Notes: generated by a model from the sequence alone, not told the origin. Counted from the stretch's first letter, positions 1 to 11,870 are shown. The stretch: DNA of 64,000 nt from Salticus scenicus (GCA_963930645.1 OZ005653.1:116504259-116568258); one strand, 5' to 3'. Made by a program: numbers and translations.

Positions 1-19
1 GTTATCTTTTTTACCGTAT

Positions 20-665
20 TTATTCATTTTTATTCAATAAATATATGTGAAACTAAATATCGGCAAGCAATGGCGGCTGTATGGAATTCCAATTAAACCA
101 TGTTTATTGTAATTGAACCTTAGCCCACCAGAGGGCGAGCATTTCATTACAATCGCGGATAAAGGGATTTTGAGAAATTCCACCCTACCGCCCTTTGGAG
201 AATGGGGGGGGGGGGAACATATATTCATGCGTAACGCTGCACTAAATTATCTTAGGTTGGAAATTTTTTATATAAGGGACGATTATATGTATCTAACTCA
301 TAGTATGAAGAGATCTTGAGAAATTCCCTCCTCCTTCCTTCCTTTAAGAGCGGGGGGGAGGGGAATTAAAAAAAAGTTTTAAAGCATAGCTCTGCTTTAA
401 ATAATTTCAGGATCTCAATTTTTTTATGGCTCGGTTCGGTATGTGTATGCAACATGTAATATAAAGTAATTTTGCGAATTTACCCCCCCCCCCTTTCCCC
501 TTGGGGCGGGCGGGGCAAAAACCACATTTTGAAGCTTTAATCCGTCCAAATTACCTAAGAATGGCGAATTTTGGTGTGTGGGTGTTAATTAAGTGTACGA
601 AATATGCACTTTGATGAGATTTTGCAAAACTTTCAACTTTAACCGCGAGGGAGGGGGAGTAAAAA
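20..665. repeat. Degenerate ~150-bp tandem repeat with C-run/G-run cores
   Basis: Four related units are visible around 165-215, 310-365, 470-520 and 620-660. Each has a pattern like gagaaattcc, then a C-rich run, a short spacer and a G-rich run (up to 11-12 consecutive G near 206-217; a C-run then a G-run near 482-517). The opposed C and G runs could pair as hairpins, and the G runs could stack. Units are strongly diverged. No coding signal is seen; the short open frames here are chance. Confidence 0.45.
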
Positions 666-779
666 GCAGGTAAGAGACGAAGGCATTGGGGCTCCAGACT
701 CGGCTGTGACGAGCGGGAATACCGCTACAGAAAGTAGCAGAAACTTAAACTTAGATTTTGACGGATTTCAATGATTTTT

Positions 780-1975
780 ACTTTCCGAACACTATAGTGA
801 GGAAAGTATTGTAATCATGTCAAAAATCCGAATTAGAGATTTTGATGTTTCTATACGTTTTGAGGTCCCCTGAGTCCGTTTTCACTATTTTTACGATGAT
901 GTATGTATGTGTGTGTGTATGTGTGTATGTGTGTATGTGTGTATGTCTGTGAGTGAACACGCTAGCGTCTAAACGCTTTGTTCGATTAACCTGAAATTTG
1001 GTACGCATATTGTAAGTCACCATAGTACGAACCCTATAGATTTTGGTGAATCTAGCACTTATAGTTTTTTTACAGGGACACAACGAAAAATTCTTTATCA
1101 TTATGGCCTATGGGAGCAAAATCTTAAAAGTGCGATAGCATCTAAACGCCTTATTCAATTGAGCAAAAATTTTATACACATATTATAGATCACAAATACT
1201 CAATCTGTATAGATTTTGGAGAATCTAGCACTTACAGTTTTTTTACAGGGACACAAAGAAAAATTCTTTATCATTATGCCTATGGGGCCAAATTTTTAAA
1301 AATGTGATAGCGTCTAAACGCCTTATTAATCCGAGCAAAAAATTTGTACACATGTTATAGATCACAGTTGAACTAACTGTATAGATTTTGGTGAATCTAG
1401 CACTTACAGTTTTTTTACAGGGACACAAAGAAAAATTCTTTATCATTATGCCTATGGGGCCAAATTTTTAAAAATGTGATAGCGTCTAAATGCCTTATTA
1501 ATCCGAGCAAAAATTTTTTACACACGTTATAGATCACAGTTGAACTAACTGTATAGATTTTGGTGAATCTAGCACTTACAGTTTTTTTACAGGGACACAA
1601 AGAAAAATTCTTTATCATTATAGCCTATGGGACTAAATTTTTAAAAGTACGATAGCATCTAAACGCCTTATTGAATTCAGCTGAAAATTTATATGAGTAT
1701 TATAAATCACTGTTGCACTAACTATAAGCATTTTGGTGAATCTAGCATTTATAGGTTTTTACAGGGACACAACGAAAATTTCTTTATCATTATGATCTAT
1801 GGGCTCAAAGTTCAGTAGCGTTAAATAAAACAACGTGTAATAGATGGAGAAAAATACTCAAACACTTTATTATGGTTTTCTCTCTTTTGTTTGTTTAACA
1901 ACTACTCTTTCTTTACTTTATCTACAAAACTACTAATTACTCAATGTTCGGAAAGTCGAGTGGAGTCACTCCAGA
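780..1975 (-). mobile_element. Hairpin-ended non-autonomous element, family A copy 1 (A1)
   Basis: Read on the minus strand, the element starts at 1975 with TCTGGAGTGACTCCACTCG, which contains the palindrome GGAGTGACTCC. This is followed at once by ACTTTCCGAACA. The 3' end (780-807) is a hairpin whose distal half is TGTTCGGAAAGT, the inverse of that 5' motif, and then AAA. The inside carries a CT/GT microsatellite near 900-945 and five copies of a 172-bp tandem unit. There is no protein-coding capacity. The second copy at 15864-16743 shares both ends exactly, which fixes the boundaries. The layout (asymmetric inverted repeats, 3' stem-loop, minisatellite core, A-rich target) resembles HINE/Helentron-type rolling-circle elements; this class is inferred. 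Confidence 0.7.
1064..1800. repeat. Five-copy 172-bp minisatellite inside element A1
   Basis: The phrase acagggacacaa followed by gaaaaattctttatca begins at 1072, 1245, 1417, 1589 and 1761, giving steps of 173, 172, 172 and 172 bp. Units 3 and 4 are nearly identical, suggesting recent expansion. The other family copy (15864-16743) has only three units, so unit number varies between insertions. Open frames on the minus strand here merely translate the repeat. Confidence 0.9.
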
Positions 1976-2035
1976 TTTTTTTTTTTTTTTAAAGATGTTT
2001 TATTATTATTAATGATATGCTATTTTGAGGATTCA

Positions 2036-2075
2036 TTTCAATATAATGACCAGCGAAGCGGGCAAAGCCTGCTAG
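2036..2075 (+). mobile_element. Helitron 3' terminus (hairpin + CTAG)
   Basis: The sequence gcgggcaaagcctgc forms a small hairpin and is followed directly by CTAG at 2072-2075, with host T at 2076. A short GC-rich hairpin just upstream of CTRR, inserted before T, is the textbook Helitron 3' end. The 5' end was not found; element A1 lies immediately upstream and may be inserted in this Helitron. No Rep/helicase coding sequence is present, so this is a non-autonomous or truncated copy. Confidence 0.55.
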
Positions 2076-2562
2076 TATATAATATATTAAAGTTATAGAA
2101 AATTACCCCTCCCCCCAAAAAAATAAATAAATAAATAAAAATAAATAAATAACAGCAAAGAAGGATCAAACTCAATGTAATAACTAAGCCGATTGATAAA
2201 GATCAAAATATTAAAATAAGACATAATCAAATGAATAGAAGATGGAAGCATGCTGAATTTAATCAAGGGCATTGAAACAATTGAGCATGCAAATTATGGC
2301 TTTCTATATTTAGAATGATTACGGCTAAATTTTTCTAAACCAAAGCTGAAATTAAACACTATGAGAAAAAGAAACATATTAACCAAGATAAAAATACGAA
2401 GAAGGTACTAAATTAAAAACATCAAGAAAGAAAGAAATTTAAAAACAATACAATACATACAAAATCACATACATAGGACAAACGAAGAAGTGTGCACTGA
2501 CGCAGTCAATAGTTAAAGATGAAAACAAAGTCAATCAAGATGATTAAAACATGTAGAAAATG

Positions 2563-2571
2563 GTATATATA

Positions 2572-2616
<45 letters not shown>
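2563..2616. repeat. (TA)n microsatellite
   Basis: About 50 bp of nearly pure TA repeat with one ttt interruption. Similar TA tracts occur at 4322-4345, 4391-4420, 11168-11219, 28018-28049, 50110-50148, 54571-54594 and 55704-55727. The tyrosine/isoleucine-repeat open frames over these tracts are not genes. Confidence 0.95.
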
Positions 2617-2617
<1 letters not shown>

Positions 2618-2699
2618 AGATTAAATTGTGTCAAAATAAGGATGTTTAAAACACCAAAGTGTTTCGTATATTTGAAAAAAAAAAATAATAATGAGACGT

Positions 2700-3697
2700 G
2701 TAATTAATTGAAATTGTAGTTGATTAGTAAAATGAAAATATTTAATTTTTATACCAATTTCTTTTCTAGAAATTTGCATAATACGGGATTTCTGTGATGA
2801 ACAGGTAAACAGTTAATGGAGAAAAAATAAAAGATTTTTGCGCATTTACTACGACTCCTCTTTATTTAAAATCTGTTGATTTACCGCATTTTTAAATAAT
2901 TAATATTTATACATTGAAGAATTTTGATAAAAGTACCTTAGGAAACAAACTATAAAATACAATTTAGCTAAAACTACGAATTCTTCGAATCATGTTCTTT
3001 CTTCACTTATATCCATTTCATATGTAGAATAATGCATTATTATAAGGAAATAGAACTCCCCTTGAGAAGAAAAATTCTAAATTTCTCTTTAAATATCGTA
3101 CAAACTATGTTGTTAATTCCTCTATATTAATTTTAAGTTAGCTAGCTAAATATAATAAATGCCTTGAAGACATTAAATAATCGAAACGGGGTTTTATCTT
3201 TTAATGAAGTCATTACTGTCTTAAAGTTAAAATGTAAAGAATTACTTTTATGTTCATATCAACTGTGAAAAAAAAAAAAAACGATAATCATGATTCTTTT
3301 TTTTTTTAAGTTTCACTATATAAAATATAAGTATGCATTATTTGAAAGATGCTGAAAAGTTTATTTTATTTTATATTATTTATTTATTTATTTGTTTATT
3401 ATTATTATTATTAATATTAACATAATATTATTATTATTTGCTTTTATCTACATTCATTAAAATTAATGTTTTACGAATTATTTTCTCCCATTTAAAAATG
3501 AAGTTTAAAAAAAATGGAAACGTGTGTAAGTAGGCAATATAGTGACCGTAACAAATTTTAAGTAAGTCACTGTAAAAAATTAAATTTATATTCCTTTTTC
3601 TTGTTTTTTAAAAAAAAAAAAAAAAAACATAATACATGCAGAAAAAATTCTTTCATTTATCTATACTTAAATAATTTACATGAGTAACATAAATAAT

Positions 3698-3738
<41 letters not shown>

Positions 3739-3960
3739 TTCCAATTTCAGCCTACATCTTTTCTTCTTTTAATTATTTTCCTAAAATTTATTTAACGAAA
3801 TATATTGGTCTGCTGACAATTTCAAATGAAATCTTAGTACATGACGTTTAAGATTAAAAAATAATTAGAATTATATTAAACAGGCAAATTTTCTCATTGA
3901 TTTTATAATATTTTAGGTATGTTTCTTGTACTTTCAGGAAATAAAAAACTACCAGTTGTT
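2700..3960 (+). repeat. Interspersed repeat, copy 1 (pairs with 34740-35890)
   Basis: This stretch aligns by eye, in the same orientation, with 34740-35890. Shared landmarks include gcataatac...atttctgtgatgaa near 2775, a long block near 3134-3280 containing ttagctagctaaata, gccttgaagacatt, ataatcgaaac and gttaaaatgtaa, and gatgctgaaaagtt near 3350. The copies differ by many substitutions and by A/T-tract lengths. No coding frame or terminal repeat was seen, so the class of element is unknown. Confidence 0.7.
3703..3735. repeat. Long poly(A) tract
   Basis: More than 30 consecutive A. The window holds roughly twenty poly(A)/poly(T) tracts of about 18-35 nt, for example 9877-9898, 10981-11013, 11837-11866, 12471-12496, 15510-15533, 17693-17724, 18498-18530, 44922-44949, 47110-47138, 54713-54740 and 62282-62310. 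Many sit inside or next to mobile elements. Confidence 0.9.
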
Positions 3961-4392
3961 AAATTTTTTCATTTCCTGTTAGTCATATGCATTGTTATAA
4001 AATAATCGTAAAAATTTAAAGACACATGCAATATTTTGAATAGGTTTCCTTTAAAAATTTAAATAGAAAAAAATTAGAGATTTTAACTTTATACTGAAAC
4101 TAAGATCATTAAACAAATTCAAAAATCAGTAACTATTAACTTCTTTACTTAAGTGAGAACTTTAATTTAAAAAGACCCAAATGTTACATTATAAGACCCA
4201 ACCTTTCTTCTAAGTCCATGTGTAAGTAAGACATAAATAAGTAAAAAAATAAATAAATAAATAAACACTCGCTTTAATTTAAGAATGTACTAAAACCTCC
4301 ATCCTAGAGTATGTAAATTTAATATATATATATATATATATATACTCAAAATTTCGGCTCAGGTGGATAATAGGAAGTACGTTAAAATTCGA

Positions 4393-4425
<33 letters not shown>

Positions 4426-4728
4426 CTGGAGTTTGTTGGTCAAAAGGGTCGATTTACTCACCCCTACCTAATACATTATTACTTGGGCAAGTATTGTTAT
4501 GATTGTTATATATATACGCAAAAATCCAACTTAATCAGGTGATAGGAAGTAGGTGAAAATTCACACACATACGCACACACACACAAAAAAAAAAGTATTC
4601 CAAACAAAATACAAGCTATATATATAGGCTGATCAGTTTAAAAGATTACCCGTTGGAGTTTCTTATTACCCTTAAATCTGACGGATGTGGCAACTATTCT
4701 AATGCTGAAGTATAATTGTTTGAGCCTT

Positions 4729-7700
4729 TGATATTGGGCTGCTGCAGGACGCTTATAGCACTGCAGATGGTCGTCTGTATGATTTTCAAGCATCCTGGGC
4801 AGTTTTCTCTTCACGCAACAAAAATGCACACATTGTCTTAAGGTCATCACATTTTATTTAAACTCACCTTTTCACCGGAGACAACTGCGTATTCATTACA
4901 CTGATGTCAAGTGAAGGCGAGGTGTTCTTAGGCAGCGCATACGCAGCCCCTTCGTCTGAATTTGATTTCTGTCTGGAAGAATGGCAACATATTATTACAC
5001 ACAAGGCACTCTTCATCTGCGGCTGTGACTTAAATGCAAACTCTCCTCTTTGGTGCTCGCCTCGTGAGGACACTAGGGAAAGCGGCTTAATAGAACATAT
5101 TATTACACACAACTTATGTCTAGCAAACATCGAAAATTCGTCACCAACATTCCAAAAACACGGAGCTTTGGGCTGGCCAGACTTTACTCTAGTCAACCCA
5201 GAAACCTTCAGTAAGATTAACGACTGGTCAGTGCTAGATGTCTTCAATAACTCTGATCACAATTACATAACATATACAATAAACACAACTCCACAATTAA
5301 AAACCCGCACTCGCTTCTCAACACAAAGAGCCAACTTTACCAAATTCAATAGACTCATAAAATTTAACGAACACTCATTACTACATCAACTAAATGACAT
5401 CGAATCGATAACACAACTGGACTCTTTCACAGAGCATTTCATTTCAACAATAAAAGAAGCAGCTAGCGCTTCACTCCGGTTGAGATCAGTACGACGTCAC
5501 CAAGTCCCTTCTTTCTGGTCCCCCCAACTTAAAACGCTACGCAACAGACTCACGGCTTTAAGACGGAAAACTAAACATATACCAATATCAGAATCACAAG
5601 CACACAAAGAATTAATTAAGAGACTTGCAGCGCAATATAAAAAACAAATTAACTTAGCCAAACATGCTGCGGGGCTGCTCTTCGCAGACGAATGTCTTTG
5701 GCACAGCAGAAAAATTTTATTCGCAAAAGTACTTTACTCCTCATGAAATAATGTTACAAAGGTCTCCTGGTCTTTCCTCTAAACAAAACAACCTTGTTTT
5801 TCTTACGCAGCAAATTTTCGGCCCGTCGAAAATTCCAAATTCTGCGAGCTTTCCCATCGTTTTCCCCGCGCAGGAGGACAAAGCCTTTACGAAGGCGGAA
5901 ATCCACACCGCGCTTAAAAATTTTAATGACAAAAAAACACAAGGTCCAGACGGCATAGATTTTAAAATTTTAAAACAAGTTAACAAATGCATCCCTAATA
6001 TCTTACACATCTGGATAAATCTCTGTCTAGACTATAATCACTTTCCTAGAGTTCTTCGCCAAGGCCAAGTTGTATTTTTCCTGAAACAAGGGAAGTCACC
6101 TTCTGAGACAAAATCATATCGCCCGATCTGCCTTCTTCCAACCCTAGGAAAATTATTAGAAAAATTAATTGTTGTCCGTCTTAATTACTTTTTGGAATCT
6201 AACCAGCTCTTAAATGAACGGAAATTTGGGTTCAGAGAGGGCAGATCTTGCGAACAGGCCTTGGAAAAAATTTTGTCTTCTAGTGCCCTCAGTTACAATA
6301 CTGATCAATATACAACTTTAGTATCCCTGGATATCCAAGGGGCATTCGACAATATCGAATGGCCCCACATTCTTAACTCCCTATCAAAAATTGAATGTCC
6401 GAGAAACTTGGCGGGAGTGATCCAATCGTACTTATCTGAGCGTTCCATCTTAATCGACTGGGGCTCAGGCTCTAGTGCGCACAGCCAACAGAAAGGTTGT
6501 CCACAGGGCTCGTGTCTAGGCTCGGTTCTGTGGACACTCATTGCCAATAACATACTGAATTCTATGAGCTCACAAGGCTTTGAATTATTTGCATTTGTGG
6601 ATGACTTCACGTTAATTCTCTCGGGCAAACGCAGAAAAGATCTGCAAACCTTAGCTCAGGATGCCTTCACTGCTTTTTCCCAGCTGCTCAAAGACCTAAA
6701 CCTTCAACTTTCCCCCAATAAAACTCAATCTTTAACTTTCTCCAAACCACGTATACTGAAGAGGAAGCCGACGATGAGGTTTCAGGCCAAAAGTGTAAAA
6801 CATGTCGATCAGTTGAAAATTTTAGGACTAACAATAAACAAAAACCTTGATTGAACATTTAAACTCTCTTAAAATTAAACTTCTTATACATTATCATAAC
6901 TCGTGCAAATTAATGGGTAAACAATGGGGTATAAGCACCAAAATTTTAAAAACATGGTATCTAACAATAGTGGAAAAAATCGTTACTTATGGGGCGGGAA
7001 TCTGGGGAGGTAATCTTTCAAAAACAGCTATAGGAAAATTAAATTCATTGCAAAGGATGTTCCTCTTGCAACTGTCACGGGGTCATAAAACTATCTCCAC
7101 TGATGCCCTCCACGTCATCACCGGTATTCCTCCTTTACACCTCACTCTGAATTACGAATACAACAGAATAAACGTACTACAACTAAGAAACAAAGACTTA
7201 CAGAAAATCCTATTTCCAGATGAAGAAATTCAACTCAAAATGGGCAGCTGGTTCATACACCCAGCAGAGGACTTTACGCATGCATTAATTAATACTAACA
7301 TTAACTCTTTCTCTCGTACAGCCCCTGTGGCGATATATTCAGATGGATCTAAGACAGTTCATGGTGTGGATGCCGCATTTTGCGCCTTTGTTAACGGGGT
7401 CTTGGTTCATCAGTGGTCCTCTAGGCTTGGGGACTGTAACACTGTTTTCCAGGCTGAGATTTTCTCTATCAGCCAAGCAATTTCTTGGTCAATTTCCTAT
7501 TTTACCAATTCGAAAATTTATATCTACAGTGACAGTCTCTCAGGTCTTCAGGCTCTGGCTCGCCACAGGAGTAACCATCCTATTATTCAGAAAATCAAAT
7601 TAGATCTCCTGTCTAAGCCCGACACTTTCTCTTTAGCTCATGTCTCCGCTCACAGGGGCGTCGCGGGCAATGAAATGGCAGATCTCTTAGCAAAAACTGC

Positions 7701-8500
7701 CACTAAAAAGGAAGCAGTGGATTTCGTTCTGGCCCTCCCCCCCTCTTACATCAAAAGATATCTTAAAGCACGACTAAAGAAAGAATGGCAGCTATACTGG
7801 GATACATCTCCTAAAGGTAGATTTACTTTTAACCTCCTCCCCAAAGTGTCAAATTATAACTTTGACCTTTCCCCAGCCATAACAGCCTTCTTAACGGGTC
7901 ATGGCCCGTTCAAATCACATCTTTACAAGTTTCATTGCTCGCGCACTCCACAATGTGAGTGCGGTGCTGAGGGTAATGCAAATCATTACTTTTTCTCATG
8001 CCCACTAACTCATAATTGGCGTATCCTTAACCCACCTAATAAACCTAACGACTGGCTTTTTAATATCGTTACCCGGCTTCCCCTACGTCAGAAACTAACC
8101 AGAATCTATAACTTCTTAATGCATCTTTCCAATTTGACCAACTAATTTTTCAATCTTCCAAGGCAGTTACAAACTTTTCTCTTGGAGGTCCATATAATTT
8201 CTCATCACAAGCTTTTCCACGCCAGGGAGCAAGGCTCCGTTCTTCTTTTTATATTCTTGTTACCTTGTCGCCCTCTGTCGTGTGAAAGCTCCGCTTTGGC
8301 GACCCTGTAATTTTTTTTTTCTTTTTTTTCTTTTTTCTATTTTTTTTTCTGTTTATGCAATAAACAACGGAGGAGGTTTAACCTTTAGACACGGGCTCTT
8401 TTGAATCACCACAGTGCCATCGGAGCCCTTCTCTAAAGGTTAAAATCGCTCAAAACCGCTGCATAGTGGTGAGCGGCCACCTTCCGTCTTAGAATCTTAG
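4729..8500 (+). mobile_element. 5'-truncated R1/I-type non-LTR retrotransposon with 15-bp target-site duplication
   Basis: The element is bounded by an identical 15-bp sequence, AATTGTTTGAGCCTT, at 4714-4728 and 8501-8515. Removing it together with one target copy rejoins the mariner-type TIR, whose other arm shows the uninterrupted order. The 5' junction falls inside the endonuclease domain, so ORF1 and the endonuclease start are missing, as expected from incomplete target-primed reverse transcription. The 3' region (8146-8500) has T-rich tracts and ends in two copies of tcttagaa instead of poly(A). Confidence 0.88.
4730..8145 (+). pseudogene. LINE ORF2 remnant: AP-endonuclease, reverse transcriptase, RNase H, CCHC knuckle
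   Basis: Three reading frames together encode one retrotransposon polyprotein. 4730-5746 is the endonuclease: it opens with DIGLLQ, contains DLNANSPLW (near 5029) and SDHN (near 5245), and has an in-frame TAA at 4859-4861. 5664-6854 is the reverse transcriptase: TQGPDG near 5936, SLDIQGAFD, QKGCPQGSCLGSVLW and the catalytic FVDDF, with the two Asp codons at 6600-6605. 6847-8145 is RNase H (YSDGSK near 7342, QAEIF, YSDSLSGLQAL, SAHRG near 7651) followed by a C-terminal C-x-C-x7-H-x4-C knuckle. Frameshifts lie near 5690-5712 and 6848-6856. The catalytic motifs survive, so decay is fairly recent. The protein order fits R1/LOA/I-group LINEs; the exact clade needs a tree. Confidence 0.92.
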
Positions 8501-8670
8501 AATTGTTTGAGCCTTGTTTAAGAGTTGGAGACAATTTCTAACACTGTTGGACTATTACAACTTTATTTGTGAGGAAAAACAGAAATGGAGACGTACAGTG
8601 TTATTTAATTCTGTAAAAATTTTATTTTTGAAAAACGCAATTTAATTAAAATTTTTTACGTTGCCGTTCC

Positions 8671-8826
8671 TTACAGAAAATATTGAAAATTTTCGCCGCC
8701 ATTTTGAAGGCAAACATAAACACATCGAGCCAAGTTTTTTGACACACTTTTCAGCATTGTTGGTATTATCGACGAGATTTCAGTTATGATCTGTTTTAAT
8801 TCATCGATGTTTGCAGGACTTCTCTG
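8671..8826 (-). pseudogene. C-terminal fragment of a mariner/Tc1-type transposase
   Basis: The minus-strand frame ending at 8671 reads SPANIDELKQIITEIS, a short linker, then MLKSVSKNL and CLQNGGENF. This is the usual tail of arthropod IS630/Tc1/mariner transposases (an N-I-x-E-L helix, then a helix ending with the n-GG-x-x-x-x-h motif). It lies between the inverted arms of the 4627-9047 element, which supports the assignment. No catalytic residues remain. The additional N-terminal residues in the same open frame (8827-8943) run into the TIR and are not transposase. Confidence 0.65.
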
Positions 8827-10089
8827 GAAAATCCTATGAAATGATAATGTAAAAGTGATAATGATAATGTAAAAAATTTGAATTAAATTTTGTTTTTCAT
8901 AGCAGTCCAACAGTGTTGGAAATTGTCTACCACACTTAAACAAGATTCAAACAATTACATTTCAGTGTTAGAATAGTTGCCACATCCCTCAAATTTAAGA
9001 GTAATAAGAAAAACCAACGGGTACACTTTTAAATTTATCACTCTCTGTATATATATATATATATTCAGTAAAACCAATCTAATCATAAACATTGTTGTCA
9101 AATCATGATATGAATAATAACAATTAAAATATATATATTTTTTTTTTCTGTAAACATGACAGTTCCAGTTAAAGCGAGATTATTTAATTACACAGTACCA
9201 TTAAACTTCGAAATTTAATTACACATTAACGCTGTCGGGTAATTAATAAGAATTCTCGTTTGAAACTACTTAAAATTATTTTGTTAAACACATCTATTTT
9301 AATGGTTCTTAAATTTTAATAAAATGTCACTTTAAGGAATGTACGAGTATAAAAAACCCAAGCAATTCCTTTTAAAAATAACAAAACAAAAACTAATTCT
9401 TATACTAATTTACATTTAAATAGTAGAATTAATATAAAATGTCATAATTAATTAGCACTCAAAATAATTTGAAGATACTGATTAAAAAAACAATACAGTA
9501 AGATAAACATTTATTGAAGAAAGAATTCCGGTTATTTAATGGAGGGAAGTAAAAATAAAATGACAGATAATTGGACAAAAAAAATAAAAAATAATTTTTG
9601 TTCAACCTTTTCTAGAATACTTAATTAATTATTGATTTAAATCTTACATTAACATAATAATATAAATTAAAACCACTCAACGTATAAAATGAAAAAGGCG
9701 TCTAAAAATTATTTTTGGTACTTGATTAAATGCTTCATCTTTTCCTAAAACAATATGTTAATGCCTTAGCTATTCATATATATGTTGAATAATTTACATC
9801 TACACGAAGTTAGATATAAATTAGACCCCCTAGAGTATATATTTGACTAGAGAGTACATCATTCATCGAAAAATGTAAAAAAAAAAAAAAAAAAAAAACG
9901 CTTGATTAATGCTTTTTAAGTTTTACTAATGAAGGTCACTTGTCGTGCCCCTCAACCTACTTTCGTACAAGGGGGGCAGGGGGCAAGAGGGAGGAGTTTC
10001 ACTGTCTCCTCTAATTACGGACGAATCTGGTCATTTCACTCGTTACGTGACAATGGAAATTATCCTCAATCGTCGTGAATCTTTGTATA

Positions 10090-10333
10090 GGATTGGTTGG
10101 TTGGTGGTTGTATGTTTAAAGCCGATTGATTACGTTATGTGGTCTAGGTCTATAGGATGAATGCTCTCCGTGGGGGTCTTTCTATGAGGTCATAGCCCGT
10201 ATTTACCAGAGTTTCGGAGAAAAACACAAAAAACTCCCAACGGCTAGGCCGATATGCACGACCTTGGATCGAACCCGGCACGTCTCGTATACCAGTCTTG
10301 AGCACAGAAACACTCGGCCGTTACGGGCCTTCG
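10090..10333 (-). mobile_element. tRNA-derived SINE
   Basis: On the minus strand the unit starts near 10333 with a tRNA-like head holding an A-box-like cggccgagtg and a B-box match GGTTCGATCC (about 10263-10272). A ~150-bp body follows, and the element ends in a ccaaccaccaaccaaccaa tail at 10091-10111. Flanks tttgtata (10082-10089) and tttgtgta (10334-10341) could be an imperfect target duplication. An internal RNA polymerase III promoter is the expected expression mode. There is no protein. Confidence 0.65.
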
Positions 10334-10447
10334 TTTGTGTAAGAACTTTAATATTGAATGCGCCCTCTAATCATACATGTGCTCTAGGATTAGACCAAAG
10401 TCATGCCTCACCAGAAGTTCATTAACAGGCCATTCCACTTATCGTCC

Positions 10448-10840
10448 CCAGAAGCCAAACCCAATGTTATTCTATGGAGAATTTCACCCCATTATAACTT
10501 ATTAACTAATATATATTTTTAAATTCCGTTTTCACATTCAGATACTTCACAACTACTAAACAATTTATCGCTTTCTAATTTCTTTTTAAATTTTAAATTT
10601 TTAATGTTTTATTTTGAGGATGTAAAATGCGAATTTTCACAATGCGAAATTTTTCATTTTTGAGCTTAAAAATGAAATCTTAAAGATAAAAAAAAAATCA
10701 ATTTGTAGAAAGCGATAACCTTTTCAGCAGTTGGGAATTTTCGGAAAGTGAAAACGGAATTTAAAAATATGCATTAGTTAATGAAATATAATGGGGCAAA
10801 ATTTCCCATAGAATAACATCGGCTTCGGCTTTCGAAAACA
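10448..10840. mobile_element. Fold-back MITE
   Basis: The left arm (about 10448-10585) and right arm (about 10690-10840) are inverted copies. Shared landmarks are atgttattctatgg, ccccattata, attaactaat, aaattccgttttcac and atcgctttct. The loop is ~100 bp of AT-rich sequence, with no coding capacity. Arms are about 80% alike by eye. Exact ends and target duplication are unresolved. Confidence 0.65.
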
Positions 10841-10981
10841 ATAGATAGAGAGTCTAATTAAGGATTCAACTGAATGATTCTGACTGTGTCAAAAGTATCT
10901 GAAGAAATGGAACTTTAAAAGACTATTCTTATAAATTATGCTTGATTTCAAGATACAAAAAAAATATGATTATTAAATTCG

Positions 10982-11015
<34 letters not shown>

Positions 11016-11188
11016 TGCTTGGGGACTTAGTTATTTTCAGGTTTGAAACTGCGTATATAATAAAACAAAAAAATTAACAATATCCAAGTAATTTTTATAT
11101 ATAATATAACAAAGTACATATTTCGCATGTTTGTATTAGGAAATTTAAAAATGTTCAAAAATATTGTTTGTATATATATATATATATA

Positions 11189-11222
<34 letters not shown>

Positions 11223-11628
11223 GTTTATGAAAACATTCTTAACGCTTTTAAATTCATATTTGAAAATGGTTTTAAAGCCTAAACCCTAATGCTGACAGAA
11301 ATAACCAGAAAAGCGAACTAAATTAATATTTATGAAAAAAAAAAAAATAATAATAGTTTTTGTTTTGTAAAAAAAATTTGGTTAAATAATGTTCCAAAAT
11401 AATTTTTTTAAACGACATTTTTTGTTTTCATATTGATATGGCAATGTTTAGCACTTTTCTGATTACCCCATATGTAGTACATATATTTTCATTTTTTATT
11501 ATCTTACCTTAATTACAAAAAGTACTGCAATACAATATATATTATTAGGAAACATAATTTAATAAAATGCAATCTAATAGTATAAGATTTTGGATTGCTT
11601 AAGTATCTTTCAGAATATTTCGCTATCA

Positions 11629-11834
11629 TTGTATCGCGTGTACAGAGAAAGATTTTCCTTTATCATTTCTGCTTATGCTGTACTCTTTCAAGCTTACTGC
11701 TGCCATCTATTGGGATATAAAAGTTAATTTTAATTAGTTCTTTATTCTACTCCTGCCTGTAATCTAAGCAACCTCTTTTATAACACTTTCTGGGATAATA
11801 GGAGCAATAATTTCTTATTTTCTAAAACAATAAG

Positions 11835-11870
<36 letters not shown>

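Larger units (their letters stand above)
4627..9047 (-). mobile_element. Mariner/Tc1-type remnant with ~180-bp TIRs, split by a LINE
   Basis: The left block (4627-4728, continuing at 8516-8560) is the inverted counterpart of 8880-9047. Both read inward as tttaaaag, acccgttgg, tcttatta, gatgtggcaactattcta and caacactgttggact. Ends are flanked by TA within TA repeats. Between the arms on the minus strand is the C-terminal end of a transposase (8671-8826). Without the LINE (4729-8515 with one target copy) the element is about 640 bp, so most of the transposase was lost before the LINE arrived. Confidence 0.7.

Noticed and set aside
4638..4850. Minus-strand 70-codon frame
   Set aside because: It is antisense to the LINE endonuclease start and crosses the 5' insertion junction into the mariner TIR.
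6305..6628. Minus-strand 107-codon frame
   Set aside because: Antisense shadow of the LINE reverse transcriptase.
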